A DNA stretch of 64,000 bases from an uncultured Pseudomonadales bacterium. GTDB taxonomy: Bacteria; Pseudomonadota; Gammaproteobacteria; Pseudomonadales; Pseudohongiellaceae. The first letter of the stretch is position 1. Each line of letters opens with the position of its first letter. The notes under the pieces were generated by a model, which did no database searches, had not been told where the DNA came from, and was given only the letters and a program-made list of their open reading frames with translations. Both the position numbers and the translations under genes were made by a program. Location: positions 1-64,000 of the forward strand of contig CALSUH010000008.1 in assembly GCA_943789485.1 (NCBI GenBank), written 5' to 3'. Below are positions 43,531 through 53,475 of this stretch, in pieces.

Positions 43531-44643
43531 ATGAAAATACCTAGTTTTGCTATATCCACCTTCGCTGTCGTTTTGGTTCTGTACCTCCTGATCGTCGGGG
43601 AGGCCTTGTTGCTCCCTCTGGTTATTGCCATAGCCTTGTGGTATCTGATTAACACCCTCGCGGCGGTATTCGCGAAAATTCAAATTGGTGCGTTTCAGTT
43701 CCCTAGTATTGTTTGCCGCCTGGCAGCTATATTCACATTCGTGTTGTTAATCTGGGGTTTGATAAATTCCTTAGGTGGCCGTGCGGATGATGTGATGCAG
43801 GTCATTCCTATCTATCAGGAAAACCTTACAGATCGGTTTGAGAATCTTCCACTTGTTGTCGTGTCTGCTTTTCAAGATCAATTGATCACTGATTGGATAA
43901 ATCTCCCCGCCTACGCGACATCGGTAGCTTCATCGTTCGCGGGTATTCTGGCGAGTGGGGGGCTGATCATGATCTACGTTCTATTTTTGTTCCTAGAGCA
44001 GGGTAATGTCGATCAGAAGATTACGGCGCTATTCAATACTTCTGGGTCAGAAGATGATGTTCGAAAGATTATCAGTAGGATTCGCAACGACATTCAGAAA
44101 TACATCAGCATTAAAATGTTCACCAGTTCCATGACTGGCCTGCTCAGCTATACTTTCCTGCGCATCGTGGAAGTCGATTTCGCCGGTGTCTGGGGCCTGC
44201 TTATCTTCTTGTTAAATTTTATCCCAACAGTCGGTTCTATAATTGCCACTATCTTTCCTGCGATGATCGCGCTCGCGCAATCCGATGGTTACACCTTGTT
44301 CATTCTGGTTCTGGCAGGCATCGGTATTTTGCAGATCTGTATCGGCAATATTCTCGAGCCACGGCTAATGGGAAATTCGTTTAACCTTAGTCCGATTGTG
44401 ATTTTGCTTAATCTTGGATTGTGGCAGTACATTTGGGGCATTCCCGGTATGTTTCTCTGCGTTCCTTTTCTAATTATCCTAACGATTATTCTTAGCCACT
44501 TTCCGCGAACCCGACCAATAGCGATTATTCTTTCCAGCGACGGTAGATTGCGGGTTCCCGAAGACGCTGTGTTCGAGCAATTCGGTATTGCTTCTAAGGG
44601 CACCGGCCTATTGCCTGCCAGTAAGGGTAGTGACAAAGACTGA
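43531..44643 (+). CDS. AI-2E family transporter (PerM-like permease)
   Basis: A 370-residue protein with seven to eight predicted transmembrane helices. The family pattern is clear: an N-terminal hydrophobic pair, a soluble middle region, and the C-terminal INFIPTVGSIIATIFPA-type block (here LLNFIPTVGSIIATIFPAMI) followed by GNILEPRLMGNSFNLSPIVI. Members export small molecules or Na+ (PerM, TqsA), and the substrate here is unknown. It precedes alaS by 160 bp. Confidence 0.93.
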   Translation: MKIPSFAISTFAVVLVLYLLIVGEALLLPLVIAIALWYLINTLAAVFAKIQIGAFQFPSIVCRLAAIFTFVLLIWGLINSLGGRADDVMQVIPIYQENLTDRFENLPLVVVSAFQDQLITDWINLPAYATSVASSFAGILASGGLIMIYVLFLFLEQGNVDQKITALFNTSGSEDDVRKIISRIRNDIQKYISIKMFTSSMTGLLSYTFLRIVEVDFAGVWGLLIFLLNFIPTVGSIIATIFPAMIALAQSDGYTLFILVLAGIGILQICIGNILEPRLMGNSFNLSPIVILLNLGLWQYIWGIPGMFLCVPFLIILTIILSHFPRTRPIAIILSSDGRLRVPEDAVFEQFGIASKGTGLLPASKGSDKD

Positions 44644-44709
44644 GTTCTGAGGCTGCTTAAAAGCACCTGCTACTGCGAAAAAACCCTGCAATATCCGCGT
44701 ATTACGCGC

Positions 44710-44715
44710 TATAAT
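44710..44715 (+). promoter_or_regulatory. candidate -10 element for alaS
   Basis: TATAAT lies 90 bp upstream of the alaS start, with CTGCAA 18 bp before as a poor -35. The spacing is suitable, but the match is incomplete. Confidence 0.35.
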
Positions 44716-44803
44716 TCGCTGCTTTTTTACACTTAGCTTGCCTCATACGGGGCTCGGCTCGAAATTCAGATTTACCTAATAGATTTAACGACGAGATTCA
44801 ACA

Positions 44804-47401
44804 ATGACTAGCGCTGAGATTAGACAGAAGTTTTTGGACTTTTTTGCCAGCAGGGGACACCAAATTGTTCCTAGCAGTTCGCTCGTGCCCGGCAATGATC
44901 CAACGCTGCTGTTTACTAATGCTGGGATGGTGCAATTTAAGGACACTTTCCTCGGTGATGAGCAGCGCGACTACAACCGTGCGACTAGTTCGCAGCGCTG
45001 CGTCCGTGCCGGCGGTAAGCACAATGACTTGGAGAACGTGGGCTACACAGCTAGGCATCACACATTTTTCGAGATGCTGGGAAATTTCTCCTTCGGCGAT
45101 TACTTCAAACGTGACGCCATTAACTATGCTTGGGAATTCCTAACAGTCGAATTGGGGCTGCCCGCAGAAAAACTTTGGATTACTGTATTTGAAGACGACG
45201 CCGAGGCGGAGGCAATCTGGCTAGAGGAAATGAAGATCGATCCGAGTCGGTTTTCGCGCTTAGGTGAGAAAGACAACTTTTGGTCCATGGGCGATACCGG
45301 TCCTTGCGGCCCCTGTTCAGAAATATTTTACGACCACGGAGATGACGTGCCCGGTGGCCCGCCAGGAAGTCCTGATGAGGATGGCGATCGCTACATAGAA
45401 ATCTGGAATCTTGTGTTCATGCAGTACGAGAGAAAGGCGGATGGCTCTATGATCCCACTACCCAAGCCTTCTGTTGACACAGGAGCGGGTCTCGAGCGTG
45501 TGGCCGCTGTTATGCAGGGCGTGCACAGTAACTATGAGATCGATCTGTTTCAGGATTTACTAAAAGCGATCTCTGCAATCACTGGGGTGGATGACCTTAA
45601 CAACAATTCTCTGAAAGTCATTGCAGATCATATACGGTCTTGCTCATTCTTGATTGTGGATGGCATCCTTCCTTCGAACGAGGGAAGAGGTTATGTGCTG
45701 CGCCGGATTATTCGGCGTGCGGTCCGACATGGTTACCAGCTTGGCGTGAAAGATGTCTTCTTCTATAAAATTGTTGCGGCTTTGGTCGAGGTGATGGGAG
45801 AGGCCTACCCCGAGCTTGTGCAGAAACAACAGATTGTAGAGAAGGCTCTGAAAGCAGAGGAAGAACAATTTGCTCGTACCTTAGAAAATGGCATGTCCAT
45901 ACTCGAGAGGGCGATTGCCGAATTAGAGGGAAAAATCATTCCCGGCGAAGCAGTATTTCGCCTTTACGATACTTACGGATTTCCTGTAGATCTTACAGCG
46001 GATGTCGCTCGGGAACATGATCTATCACTCGACTTGGATGGCTTCGAGGCCGCCATGTCAGTGCAGAAGGAGCAGGCCCGCGCAGCGAGTAATTTTGACT
46101 CGGTAGCGAAACTGGAGATTGCCAGTAGTGAGGCTACGGATTTCATTGGTTACGAAAACCTGCAGGGTACTTCGAAGTTGCTAGGCATTTTTGCCGACTC
46201 GAAGGAAGTAACAAGCGCGAGTGAAGGCGACGAGGTGTTATTGCTTCTTGATAGTACTGTGTTCTATGGAGAGTCGGGTGGTCAGGTTGGCGACACCGGT
46301 ATGCTCACGAGTGAAAATGCCTCGTTCGAAGTGTTGGATACACAGAAGCAGGGCGATGCATTCGTGCATAAGGGAGTACTCCGCAGCGGCGCACTTCGTG
46401 TGGGCGAACAGCTTTTTGCATCAGTAGCTGCGCATGCGCGTGCTGCCATTACCTTGAACCACAGCGCTACGCATCTGATGAACGCGGCACTAAGAAGCGT
46501 ACTTGGCGAACATGTTCTGCAGAAGGGCTCGCTCGTTGATGCCGATAGGCTGCGCTTCGATTTCTCGCATACCGCACCGGTATCGAATGAAGAGCTGAGA
46601 AGTATCGAGAATCAAGTTAATGAAGAAATATTGAATAACTCCTCAGTGGGGAAGGAAGTTTTGCCTATCGAGAAGGCGCAAAAGAAAGGCGCGCTGGCAC
46701 TGTTTGGCGAGAAGTACGGGGATGAAGTACGAGTCGTCACAATGGGTGGAGACTATTCGGTTGAATTCTGTGGCGGCACGCATGTAAAGCGTACCGGTGA
46801 TATTGGTTTGTTCAAGATCGTTTCTGAGACAGGCATCTCCTCCGGGGTGCGCCGCGTAGAAGCTGTTACCGGCAAAGGCGCACTAGCACTCATCGAAAAA
46901 GAAGAGCAGACGTTAAGAAAGGTGTGTGAAATCGTAAAGTCCAATAGTGACGACCTGCTCGACAAGGTTCAGCAGCTTGCGAATAATACCAAGGCATTGG
47001 AGAAACAACTCGAGCAATTGAAGTCGAAGATGGCATCGAGTACGGGTAGTGACCTTGCGTCTCAGGCAGAAGAAATCGCCGGCGTTAAGGTGCTGGTCGC
47101 TGTGGTAGAGGGTTTTAACCCGAAGACACTGCGTGATACGGCAGACCAATTAAAGAACAAGCTGGGTAGCGCTGTTGTTGTCTTAATGTCCGGGGCAGAA
47201 GGTAAGGTGAGCATCGTTGCTGGTGTTAGCAAAGACCTAGTAGGCAAAGTAAAAGCTGGCGACTTGGCGAACATGGTTGCCATTCAAGTAGGCGGTAAGG
47301 GCGGAGGTCGTCCGGACATGGCGATGGCTGGCGGTAGTGATATTTCGGCACTACCTGCCGCGGCGGCGAGTATTAAGCCGTGGTTAGTGGAAAGATTATA
47401 G
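44804..47401 (+). CDS. alaS: alanyl-tRNA synthetase
   Basis: An 865-residue class II synthetase. Domains: aminoacylation core ([31 protein letters not shown] region, with motif 2/3 residues in [11 protein letters not shown]), tRNA-binding middle region, editing domain with zinc ligands (H-x3-H in NHSATHLMN and CGGTHV), and C-terminal DHHA1/C-Ala ([18 protein letters not shown]-like, here [18 protein letters not shown]). Length matches the family (about 875). Uninterrupted across 2.6 kb. The alaS-lysC-csrA order is conserved in Pseudomonas. Confidence 0.98.
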   Translation: MTSAEIRQKFLDFFASRGHQIVPSSSLVPGNDPTLLFTNAGMVQFKDTFLGDEQRDYNRATSSQRCVRAGGKHNDLENVGYTARHHTFFEMLGNFSFGDYFKRDAINYAWEFLTVELGLPAEKLWITVFEDDAEAEAIWLEEMKIDPSRFSRLGEKDNFWSMGDTGPCGPCSEIFYDHGDDVPGGPPGSPDEDGDRYIEIWNLVFMQYERKADGSMIPLPKPSVDTGAGLERVAAVMQGVHSNYEIDLFQDLLKAISAITGVDDLNNNSLKVIADHIRSCSFLIVDGILPSNEGRGYVLRRIIRRAVRHGYQLGVKDVFFYKIVAALVEVMGEAYPELVQKQQIVEKALKAEEEQFARTLENGMSILERAIAELEGKIIPGEAVFRLYDTYGFPVDLTADVAREHDLSLDLDGFEAAMSVQKEQARAASNFDSVAKLEIASSEATDFIGYENLQGTSKLLGIFADSKEVTSASEGDEVLLLLDSTVFYGESGGQVGDTGMLTSENASFEVLDTQKQGDAFVHKGVLRSGALRVGEQLFASVAAHARAAITLNHSATHLMNAALRSVLGEHVLQKGSLVDADRLRFDFSHTAPVSNEELRSIENQVNEEILNNSSVGKEVLPIEKAQKKGALALFGEKYGDEVRVVTMGGDYSVEFCGGTHVKRTGDIGLFKIVSETGISSGVRRVEAVTGKGALALIEKEEQTLRKVCEIVKSNSDDLLDKVQQLANNTKALEKQLEQLKSKMASSTGSDLASQAEEIAGVKVLVAVVEGFNPKTLRDTADQLKNKLGSAVVVLMSGAEGKVSIVAGVSKDLVGKVKAGDLANMVAIQVGGKGGGRPDMAMAGGSDISALPAAAASIKPWLVERL

Positions 47402-47469
47402 GACTGCAAGGTGAGTACTTAATCTGCATGCGTACAAGAGATTAGGAAAGGAATTGGAATAATTTAGTT

Positions 47470-48714
47470 ATGGCGTTGATTGTTCAAAAATTTGGTGGAA
47501 CATCCGTTGGCACTGTCGAGCGAATCGAAGCGGTGGCAGACAAGGTCGTTGGCTTTCGCGAACGTGGCGACGATGTCGTGGTCGTCGTGTCTGCAATGAG
47601 CGGAGAAACTAATCGCTTATTGGCATTGGCGAAAGACATCATGGAGTACCCAACTCCCCGCGAGATGGATGTACTGCTGTCTACCGGCGAGCAAGTCACT
47701 ATCGCCCTGTTGAGCATGGCGCTGGAAAAGCGCGGATTTGGCGCGCGTTCCTTTACTGGCACTCAGGTGAAAATTTTAACCTGCAATACACATATGAAGG
47801 CGAGAATTCGTGAGATAGACGCAACGCGTATTCATGCGCAGTTAGAGCAGGGAAATGTTGTCGTAGTTGCCGGTTTTCAGGGCACGGATGACCACGGCAA
47901 TATTACAACACTCGGTAGAGGTGGCTCAGACACCACCGCGGTCGCCTTGGCTGCAGCGCTGGAAGCGGACGAGTGTCAGATATATACGGATGTAAAGGGT
48001 GTTTACACGACTGATCCAAGAGTTGTGGATGATGCTAGGTTACTTAGTAGTATTACTTTTGAAGAAATGTTGGAACTGGCAAGTCTGGGTGCCAAGGTTC
48101 TGCAGATTCGTGCTGTTGAATTTGCGGGAAAATACAAGGTGCCGTTACGAGTTTTATCAAGTTTTGAAGAGGGTCCAGGTACCCTGATTAGTTTAGAGGG
48201 AGACGAGAAAATGGAAGACCCCACTATCGCTGGAATCGCTTTCGAGCGAGATGAGGCGAAACTCACCATTGCTGGAGTTCCCGATGTGCCAGGTGTGGCC
48301 TATCAGGTAATCGGCCCAGTCAGTGCGGCTGGCATTGAAGTTGATGTGATTGTTCAGAACGCAGCGGCAGATGGAACGAACGATATTACCTTTACCGTTA
48401 AGCGCGGCGAATGCGATAAAGCCAAGAAGATTCTTGATGATTTGAAGGCCTCGCTGAAAGCACGCGAAGTACTAGTTGACCGAAAGATCGGCAAAGTGTC
48501 AGTAGTTGGTGTGGGCATGCGTTCACACGCGGGCATAGCCAGTAAGACGTTTAAGGCTTTGGCAGATGAGAGCATTAATATTCAGCTTATAACTACCTCA
48601 GAGATAAAGATTTCTGTGGTGATAGAGGAAAAATACCTCGAATTAGCTGTTCGTGCCCTGCATAGCGCCTTCGAGCTTGGAGATCCTGACTGCAACAAGA
48701 GCGGTGACTCATAG
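47470..48714 (+). CDS. lysC: aspartate kinase
   Basis: A 414-residue monofunctional aspartokinase (class II-like, with two ACT domains). The kinase signature KFGGTSVG (residues 7-14) and GRGGSDTTAVALAAALEAD are present; ACT repeats lie at about 265-340 and 345-410 (KVSVVGVGMRSHAGIASKTF). It makes aspartyl phosphate at the head of the lysine/threonine/methionine branch and is feedback controlled. The upstream gap to alaS is only 68 bp, so there is no room for a lysine riboswitch. It ends before a 290-bp leader to csrA. Confidence 0.97.
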   Translation: MALIVQKFGGTSVGTVERIEAVADKVVGFRERGDDVVVVVSAMSGETNRLLALAKDIMEYPTPREMDVLLSTGEQVTIALLSMALEKRGFGARSFTGTQVKILTCNTHMKARIREIDATRIHAQLEQGNVVVVAGFQGTDDHGNITTLGRGGSDTTAVALAAALEADECQIYTDVKGVYTTDPRVVDDARLLSSITFEEMLELASLGAKVLQIRAVEFAGKYKVPLRVLSSFEEGPGTLISLEGDEKMEDPTIAGIAFERDEAKLTIAGVPDVPGVAYQVIGPVSAAGIEVDVIVQNAAADGTNDITFTVKRGECDKAKKILDDLKASLKAREVLVDRKIGKVSVVGVGMRSHAGIASKTFKALADESINIQLITTSEIKISVVIEEKYLELAVRALHSAFELGDPDCNKSGDS

Positions 48715-49006
48715 TACTAGATCTTCCTCGCTAGCAAATTTTGCTGAATTAGTTGGCATGCACCTCGTTAAGGCAGATACTAGTGGTCAACGGTGCCTTG
48801 CCCATCAAAAAAGGGGGTTTCTGATAATGGCTCGATGTGCCTGGGCCTGCTTGATGGATGTAAAAGAGACCTCGATCAAAGCCTTAGAAAATAAACCGCG
48901 ATATTCTTAAGTTGTAGAGTGTCGCAGTTAATGGGTCTGCATTGGGCATTAACGCGTTAACGGTAAAACTGAAAAATACAAAGGAAAGAGTTAAAGGAGG
49001 ATTGCA
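48715..49006 (+). promoter_or_regulatory. csrA leader region with palindrome and repeated GGA motifs
   Basis: A 290-bp segment between lysC and csrA. It holds a 12-bp palindrome TTAACGCGTTAA (48949-48960). Near the csrA start it has AAAGGAAAG and then AAAGGAGGA (about 48981-49003), so three GGA triplets, one of which is the Shine-Dalgarno. CsrA binds GGA in leaders and represses translation, so autoregulation is plausible. A frame at 48653-48910 overlaps lysC and is not a credible gene. Confidence 0.5.
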
Positions 49007-49219
49007 ATGTTAATACTGACCCGCCGGATTGGCGAAACATTGATGATCGGAGACGAAGTGACAGTAACCGTCTTGGGAGTTAAGGGTAATCAGGTAAGGC
49101 TTGGGGTAAACGCTCCTAAGGAAGTCTCGGTGCATCGCGAAGAGATTTATCAGCGCATCCAGAAAGAGAAAGATGGGCTTGATGCTGGTGGTGATGGCGA
49201 AGAGGTGAGTGAGGAATAG
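49007..49219 (+). CDS. csrA: carbon storage regulator CsrA
   Basis: A 70-residue RNA-binding protein with the full CsrA core [20 protein letters not shown] and [20 protein letters not shown] (R44-equivalent in HREEIY). It represses or activates translation of many mRNAs. It has a near-perfect AGGAGG Shine-Dalgarno. It follows alaS-lysC, as in Pseudomonas and E. coli. The C-terminal acidic extension is slightly longer than E. coli CsrA (61 residues). Confidence 0.98.
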   Translation: MLILTRRIGETLMIGDEVTVTVLGVKGNQVRLGVNAPKEVSVHREEIYQRIQKEKDGLDAGGDGEEVSEE

Positions 49220-49253
49220 TTGGCCTGTCAGTTAGCCAATCGAAGAATTTTAG

Positions 49254-49278
49254 AAACCAGCGAGAGCTGGTTTTTTTT
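49254..49278 (+). terminator. rho-independent terminator of csrA
   Basis: AAACCAGC-GAGA-GCTGGTTT forms a perfect 8-bp stem with a GNRA-type tetraloop followed by a T-run. It lies 35 bp after csrA and serves the convergent pair csrA and the FAD oxidoreductase. Confidence 0.92.
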
Positions 49279-49322
49279 GCTTGTGATTTAGGCCAATAAA
49301 CTTGTTGGGTTAATGCCTTTGA

Positions 49323-51257
49323 CTAAATAAAGCGCATGACTTCCTCTATTGCACGGTGCGCTTCCAAGATTGAAGCATCAGTATGTGGGCTTGCAGCGGC
49401 ATCCGCGTTGGCAATAGTTATTTGCCCATAGGGCTGTCTGCCAACCACGCAGGGTCGCTCGTCGGATGAAGTAAATACCCAGTCCCAGGGTTCATCAAGT
49501 GTGTTGTAGGTATAAGAATAACCGTGGGGCCAACGATTTACAGCTATGCCGAAAATATCTCGCCCCGGGTCGAAGCCACCACCGCCCAATACCCGGCCGA
49601 GCTGGTCACGAATACTGCGTTCATAAAACTCGAAGCTTGTGTTGAGTAGCTCCCGTCTACCCTCTATCAGCTGTTCCTTTTTAGGCAATCCGGGAGCTGC
49701 AGGATAGCGAGCTAGACTCAATATTATCGGTTCTTCGGGGGATTCAGCATGACGTAATTCTCCCAAACTGACGGCTTCATCTAACAACACTCTGTAGTGA
49801 TACATCGAAGGCGTATAGATTCGATTAATACCCAATCTCTCAAATGCCTTCCAATTCCTAATACCAACACTTGTGTAAACTAATGGACCTTTCGTGCCAT
49901 AGGCCAAAGCTTCTTTCTGTTGGGTAGGCAATTCTGGAACTAGGTGAGGAATCACGGTATTCCAACAAGCCATCACGCAGGCTTTGCCACGAGCTTTATG
50001 TGTCAGTCCGTTATTCACGTAGTGCACTTCAACCGATCGGTTTGCTCCGCTGCCTTGGTGGCGTACATGCACCACAGTGCTGTTAAGTCTGATACGCGTG
50101 GATTGATTGCTTTTATCTAATAAGCTGTAATCGACTCGTGCTGTACCAACATCTTCTTGCGTGTGTCCTGGCACGGCAGCGGGGATAAGTTTTCGCACCA
50201 ACAGTCGAGTGACTGTAGCGTTGCCATCTGGAAAATGAACTGAGATTTCACCGGGTAACTGACGGCCATGATGACCTCCGGGAAGATCTGCGAGCATTCC
50301 CTCCTCAGATGGATCTAAATCCATGCCAGAAAACCCCGGATTTCCTGATTGCCAGGCAAACAACGCCGGCAGCGCGTCAGCACCAACAACGAAACTGCTA
50401 TTTCCTGCGTCCTTGAAAAACCACATTGCCTGCGGGTCTATGCCAACAGTATTCAAAAGGAAATCGGTATAGCTAATCTTGCTTAATCGCTGTTTCTTTT
50501 GATCGGATGATAGTCCCGGCATGTAATCTGGAAGTTCTCCGCTATAGAGACGACGTAAATCTTCTTTGGCTACCTCAGACAGCGGCGATTCATTGAGAAA
50601 ATCTTCAGAGTAGCCATAGCCATCTCGTTTTACTAATTTGTCGCTACCCCATGTTTCTTTATCAAAAAAATAGGACGAGCCCAAGCCCATGCGTCGATAC
50701 ATGGAGCGACTCTGGGCAGTGTCGCTGAGAAAACGATCAAGGTCGACACCGATATCTTTGAGTAATTTCAAGGACGGCGCGTTGTACCGTTCGGGAGATT
50801 CTATATTGAGTGTGCCACCATTAAGTGCCATCATTCGACCGTTGTAGTGAAATTCATTGCGTTTAGCATGGCCGCCAAAATCATCATGGTTGTCGAGGAT
50901 TAGGACACGAGCATCAGTTCCAGCTTGTTCGAGGAAAAAATGCGCCGCAGATAAACCGCTGATGCCGCCACCAACGATAATCAGGTCATATTCTTCGCCA
51001 GTATCACCGGCTAACGATAGATCCCAGCCGCGCTGGTCGCGCATTTGATGTCCTACTTCCCACGAGCCGTCATGGCTGCCACGCAGTCCCAGCTTCGACG
51101 GCGGGTAGTAGTCATCAGTTGATGAAGATTGCGCCGAGGAACCCGTAAGCCCAGGCATAAGGAGCGCTCCACCTAGGGGCGCTGCAAAACCATTGATGAA
51201 ATTCCGCCGACTAATTGGCTGATTCATCCCAAGATCTTTATCATAGGGTTTTGTCAT
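49323..51257 (-). CDS. Tat-exported FAD oxidoreductase, spermidine-dehydrogenase-like
   Basis: A 644-residue flavoprotein. The N-terminus has a twin-arginine signal (S16-R17-R18-N19-F20, then a hydrophobic segment), so it is folded in the cytoplasm and exported with FAD. A Rossmann FAD site follows (DLIIVGGGISGLSAAHFF, about 90-108). The overall layout, from SLGxDxxISRRxF-like start to the C-terminal GQITIANADAAASPHTDASI, resembles the periplasmic spermidine dehydrogenase of Pseudomonas aeruginosa (SpdH), which oxidises polyamines. The name is inferred from this resemblance; substrate not shown. It is transcribed toward csrA and divergent from the Baeyer-Villiger-type enzyme. Confidence 0.75.
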   Translation of the reverse strand: MTKPYDKDLGMNQPISRRNFINGFAAPLGGALLMPGLTGSSAQSSSTDDYYPPSKLGLRGSHDGSWEVGHQMRDQRGWDLSLAGDTGEEYDLIIVGGGISGLSAAHFFLEQAGTDARVLILDNHDDFGGHAKRNEFHYNGRMMALNGGTLNIESPERYNAPSLKLLKDIGVDLDRFLSDTAQSRSMYRRMGLGSSYFFDKETWGSDKLVKRDGYGYSEDFLNESPLSEVAKEDLRRLYSGELPDYMPGLSSDQKKQRLSKISYTDFLLNTVGIDPQAMWFFKDAGNSSFVVGADALPALFAWQSGNPGFSGMDLDPSEEGMLADLPGGHHGRQLPGEISVHFPDGNATVTRLLVRKLIPAAVPGHTQEDVGTARVDYSLLDKSNQSTRIRLNSTVVHVRHQGSGANRSVEVHYVNNGLTHKARGKACVMACWNTVIPHLVPELPTQQKEALAYGTKGPLVYTSVGIRNWKAFERLGINRIYTPSMYHYRVLLDEAVSLGELRHAESPEEPIILSLARYPAAPGLPKKEQLIEGRRELLNTSFEFYERSIRDQLGRVLGGGGFDPGRDIFGIAVNRWPHGYSYTYNTLDEPWDWVFTSSDERPCVVGRQPYGQITIANADAAASPHTDASILEAHRAIEEVMRFI

Positions 51258-51474
51258 GGGCCGCCACTGTTTGAAGCTGTATTATTTATTTGAAGTCTAT
51301 GTGACTATAAGCTCTTAGAGCGCGCCTGACAATCCATGTTAAGGCTCAAGTAACTGCTGACGAAGTACGCACAGTCACTATAAGATTGCCTATGTTGTTA
51401 AGAATCAAGAAGAGAGAATTAAGCGTTTAGAGCGCGTTAGATAAATTAAGTTAGTAGGATTGGATAGAAATAAA

Positions 51475-53058
51475 ATGCAGAGATTCGATGTTGTAGTTGT
51501 TGGCGCTGGTTTCGCGGGCATGTATGCCTTGCACAAGCTTAGAGGGCTAGGGTTTACCGTTAAAGTAGTTGAAGCCGGCGATGGTGTGGGCGGAACTTGG
51601 TTTTGGAATCGTTACCCAGGCGCAAGATGCGACGTTAATAGCTTAGAGTATTCCTATCAATTTTCCGAAGAGCTGCAGCAGGAATGGAGCTGGTCAGAAA
51701 AGTATGCGCCGCAACCAGAAATAGTAGACTACGCCAACCACGTTGCCGATAGATTCGATTTGCGCAGAGACATCCAGTTTACTACTCGTGTCATCTCAAT
51801 GGTTCTGCAAGAGTCTTCGCGCTGGATACTAACCACACACAGTGAAGAAAAATTCGAAGCCCAGTTTTGTGTTATGGCCACGGGCTGTCTCTCCAAATTT
51901 AATATTCCAAAATTTGAAGGCATGGAGAACTTCGCCGGAGAAATATTCCATACCGGTGACTGGCCCAAACACGAAGTAAATTTTGAAGGTAAGGATGTAG
52001 GCATCATTGGTACTGGTTCTTCGGCGATTCAGGCGATTCCTATAATTGCTGAAAAAGCTAAATCCTTGACTGTTTTTCAACGCACAGCCAGTTATTCGAT
52101 TCCTGCACACAACGCAGCGACCAATAAGCAATATGAAGAATCTATAAAAACAGATTACGCCGAATTTAGACGAAGTAATTCACTGCGTTATGCGGCGCTC
52201 AACAACAACCCTAATCCAGTTTCTGCGCTCGAATTAGAAAGTGATGAGCGCCGTGCCTATTATCAATCACGCTGGAATGACGGTGGTCTTTCATTTCTTG
52301 CAAGCTTCAATGACATTGGTAGCAATCTCGAAGCCAATAAAACGGCAGCGACATTTGTGCATAGCAAAATACATGAGATTGTAAAAGATCAAGCGGTGGC
52401 CGAGCTTCTCTGCCCAAAAACCGTGCTGGGCTGTAAACGCTTGTGCGTCGATACCAATTACTACGGAACCTTTAACCGCAATAACGTGACGCTTGTAGAC
52501 ATAGGGGGGGCGGGGATAGATAAGATATCCGAGCGGGGAGTTATTGTTGAGGGTGAAGAGTTTAGTTTCGATACCTTAATCTTCGCCACTGGATTCGATG
52601 CAATGACTGGCGCGCTGTTAGACATCGATATACGCGGCAGCAACGACCTTAGCCTTAGAGAGAAATGGCAGCATGGGCCAAAAAACTACCTAGGATTAAC
52701 AATTAGCGGTTTTCCAAACCTATTCACAATAACAGGACCGGGAAGCCCCTCTGTACTTGTCAATATGATTGTAGCCATAGAACAACACGTGGAATGGATC
52801 GCGAGTTGCCTCAGTTACCTGCGTGATAATTCAAAACAGAGAATAGAAGCCGAAGTGACGGCCGAAGAATCTTGGATAGAGTTGGTCAACGGCATAGCCG
52901 AGACCACGATCTATTCTAGTGGCTGCAATTCTTGGTACACCGGCGCCAATATTCCTGGAAAGCCGCGAATCTTTATGCCCTATTTAGGTTACCCGTCGTA
53001 TGTAGAGAAGTGTGAAAGTGTGGCTGAGCAAGGCTATAGCGGTTTTAAGATTAATTAG
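51475..53058 (+). CDS. flavin-dependent Baeyer-Villiger-type monooxygenase
   Basis: A 527-residue class B flavin monooxygenase using FAD and NADPH. FAD site GAGFAG (10-15); the GGTWFWNRYPGARCD segment (39-53); the Baeyer-Villiger fingerprint FxGxxxHxxxWP as F153-AG-E-I-F-H159-TGD-W163-P; and a second Rossmann site GIIGTGSSA (176-184) for NADPH. These features match cyclohexanone and phenylacetone monooxygenases that turn ketones into esters or lactones. The ATG at 51475 is preferred to TTG at 51460. It is divergent from the spermidine-dehydrogenase-like gene. Confidence 0.9.
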   Translation: MQRFDVVVVGAGFAGMYALHKLRGLGFTVKVVEAGDGVGGTWFWNRYPGARCDVNSLEYSYQFSEELQQEWSWSEKYAPQPEIVDYANHVADRFDLRRDIQFTTRVISMVLQESSRWILTTHSEEKFEAQFCVMATGCLSKFNIPKFEGMENFAGEIFHTGDWPKHEVNFEGKDVGIIGTGSSAIQAIPIIAEKAKSLTVFQRTASYSIPAHNAATNKQYEESIKTDYAEFRRSNSLRYAALNNNPNPVSALELESDERRAYYQSRWNDGGLSFLASFNDIGSNLEANKTAATFVHSKIHEIVKDQAVAELLCPKTVLGCKRLCVDTNYYGTFNRNNVTLVDIGGAGIDKISERGVIVEGEEFSFDTLIFATGFDAMTGALLDIDIRGSNDLSLREKWQHGPKNYLGLTISGFPNLFTITGPGSPSVLVNMIVAIEQHVEWIASCLSYLRDNSKQRIEAEVTAEESWIELVNGIAETTIYSSGCNSWYTGANIPGKPRIFMPYLGYPSYVEKCESVAEQGYSGFKIN

Positions 53059-53475
53059 CGCTGCTCTGTAGCTGCCGCTTCTATTGGTGGGGCGGCCATT
53101 AAGTGTAAAGTCAGTCAGCCTAATCCCGTCGGGTTTGTCAGCTTTGTTTACAGTTTGTAAAAGTTCCCAAACTGGAGTTCATCTAAGCTATTGTATTTAT
53201 AAGGTATTAAGCTTTGGCGTGACACTTACTAAAATTATTAGCTAATGAGTCTTTGAGTTAAGGCTAGATCTAAGTAGAAATTTCCAAGGAAGAATATAAA
53301 GAAGGGTTATAGAACATTCCAATCTCGCCTGCGAAAGTGCTACATTTAGCGTCTATACCGATACATCAATAACTAAACATCAATAATGTAGATGCTGGAT
53401 GACTGCGAAAAGGGATGAGAAGCTTGCCTAGCAGCCATATATGATTAATCAGTCTTGTAAATAAAGGATGGAACT
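53059..53475. other. 417-bp intergenic region
   Basis: It is AT-rich with no frame of coding character and contains only a small inverted repeat, TTTACAG-TTTGTAAA (about 53148-53161). Its 3' end carries the Shine-Dalgarno AAAGGATGG and the ATG at 53476 of the next gene. No terminator or RNA gene was seen. Confidence 0.45.

Noticed and set aside
47402-47469. Lysine riboswitch upstream of lysC
   Set aside because: Only 68 bp lie between alaS and lysC, far too short for the riboswitch.
48653-48910. 85-codon plus-strand frame overlapping the end of lysC
   Set aside because: It begins inside lysC, has no ribosome-binding site and resembles no family; the region is better read as the csrA leader.
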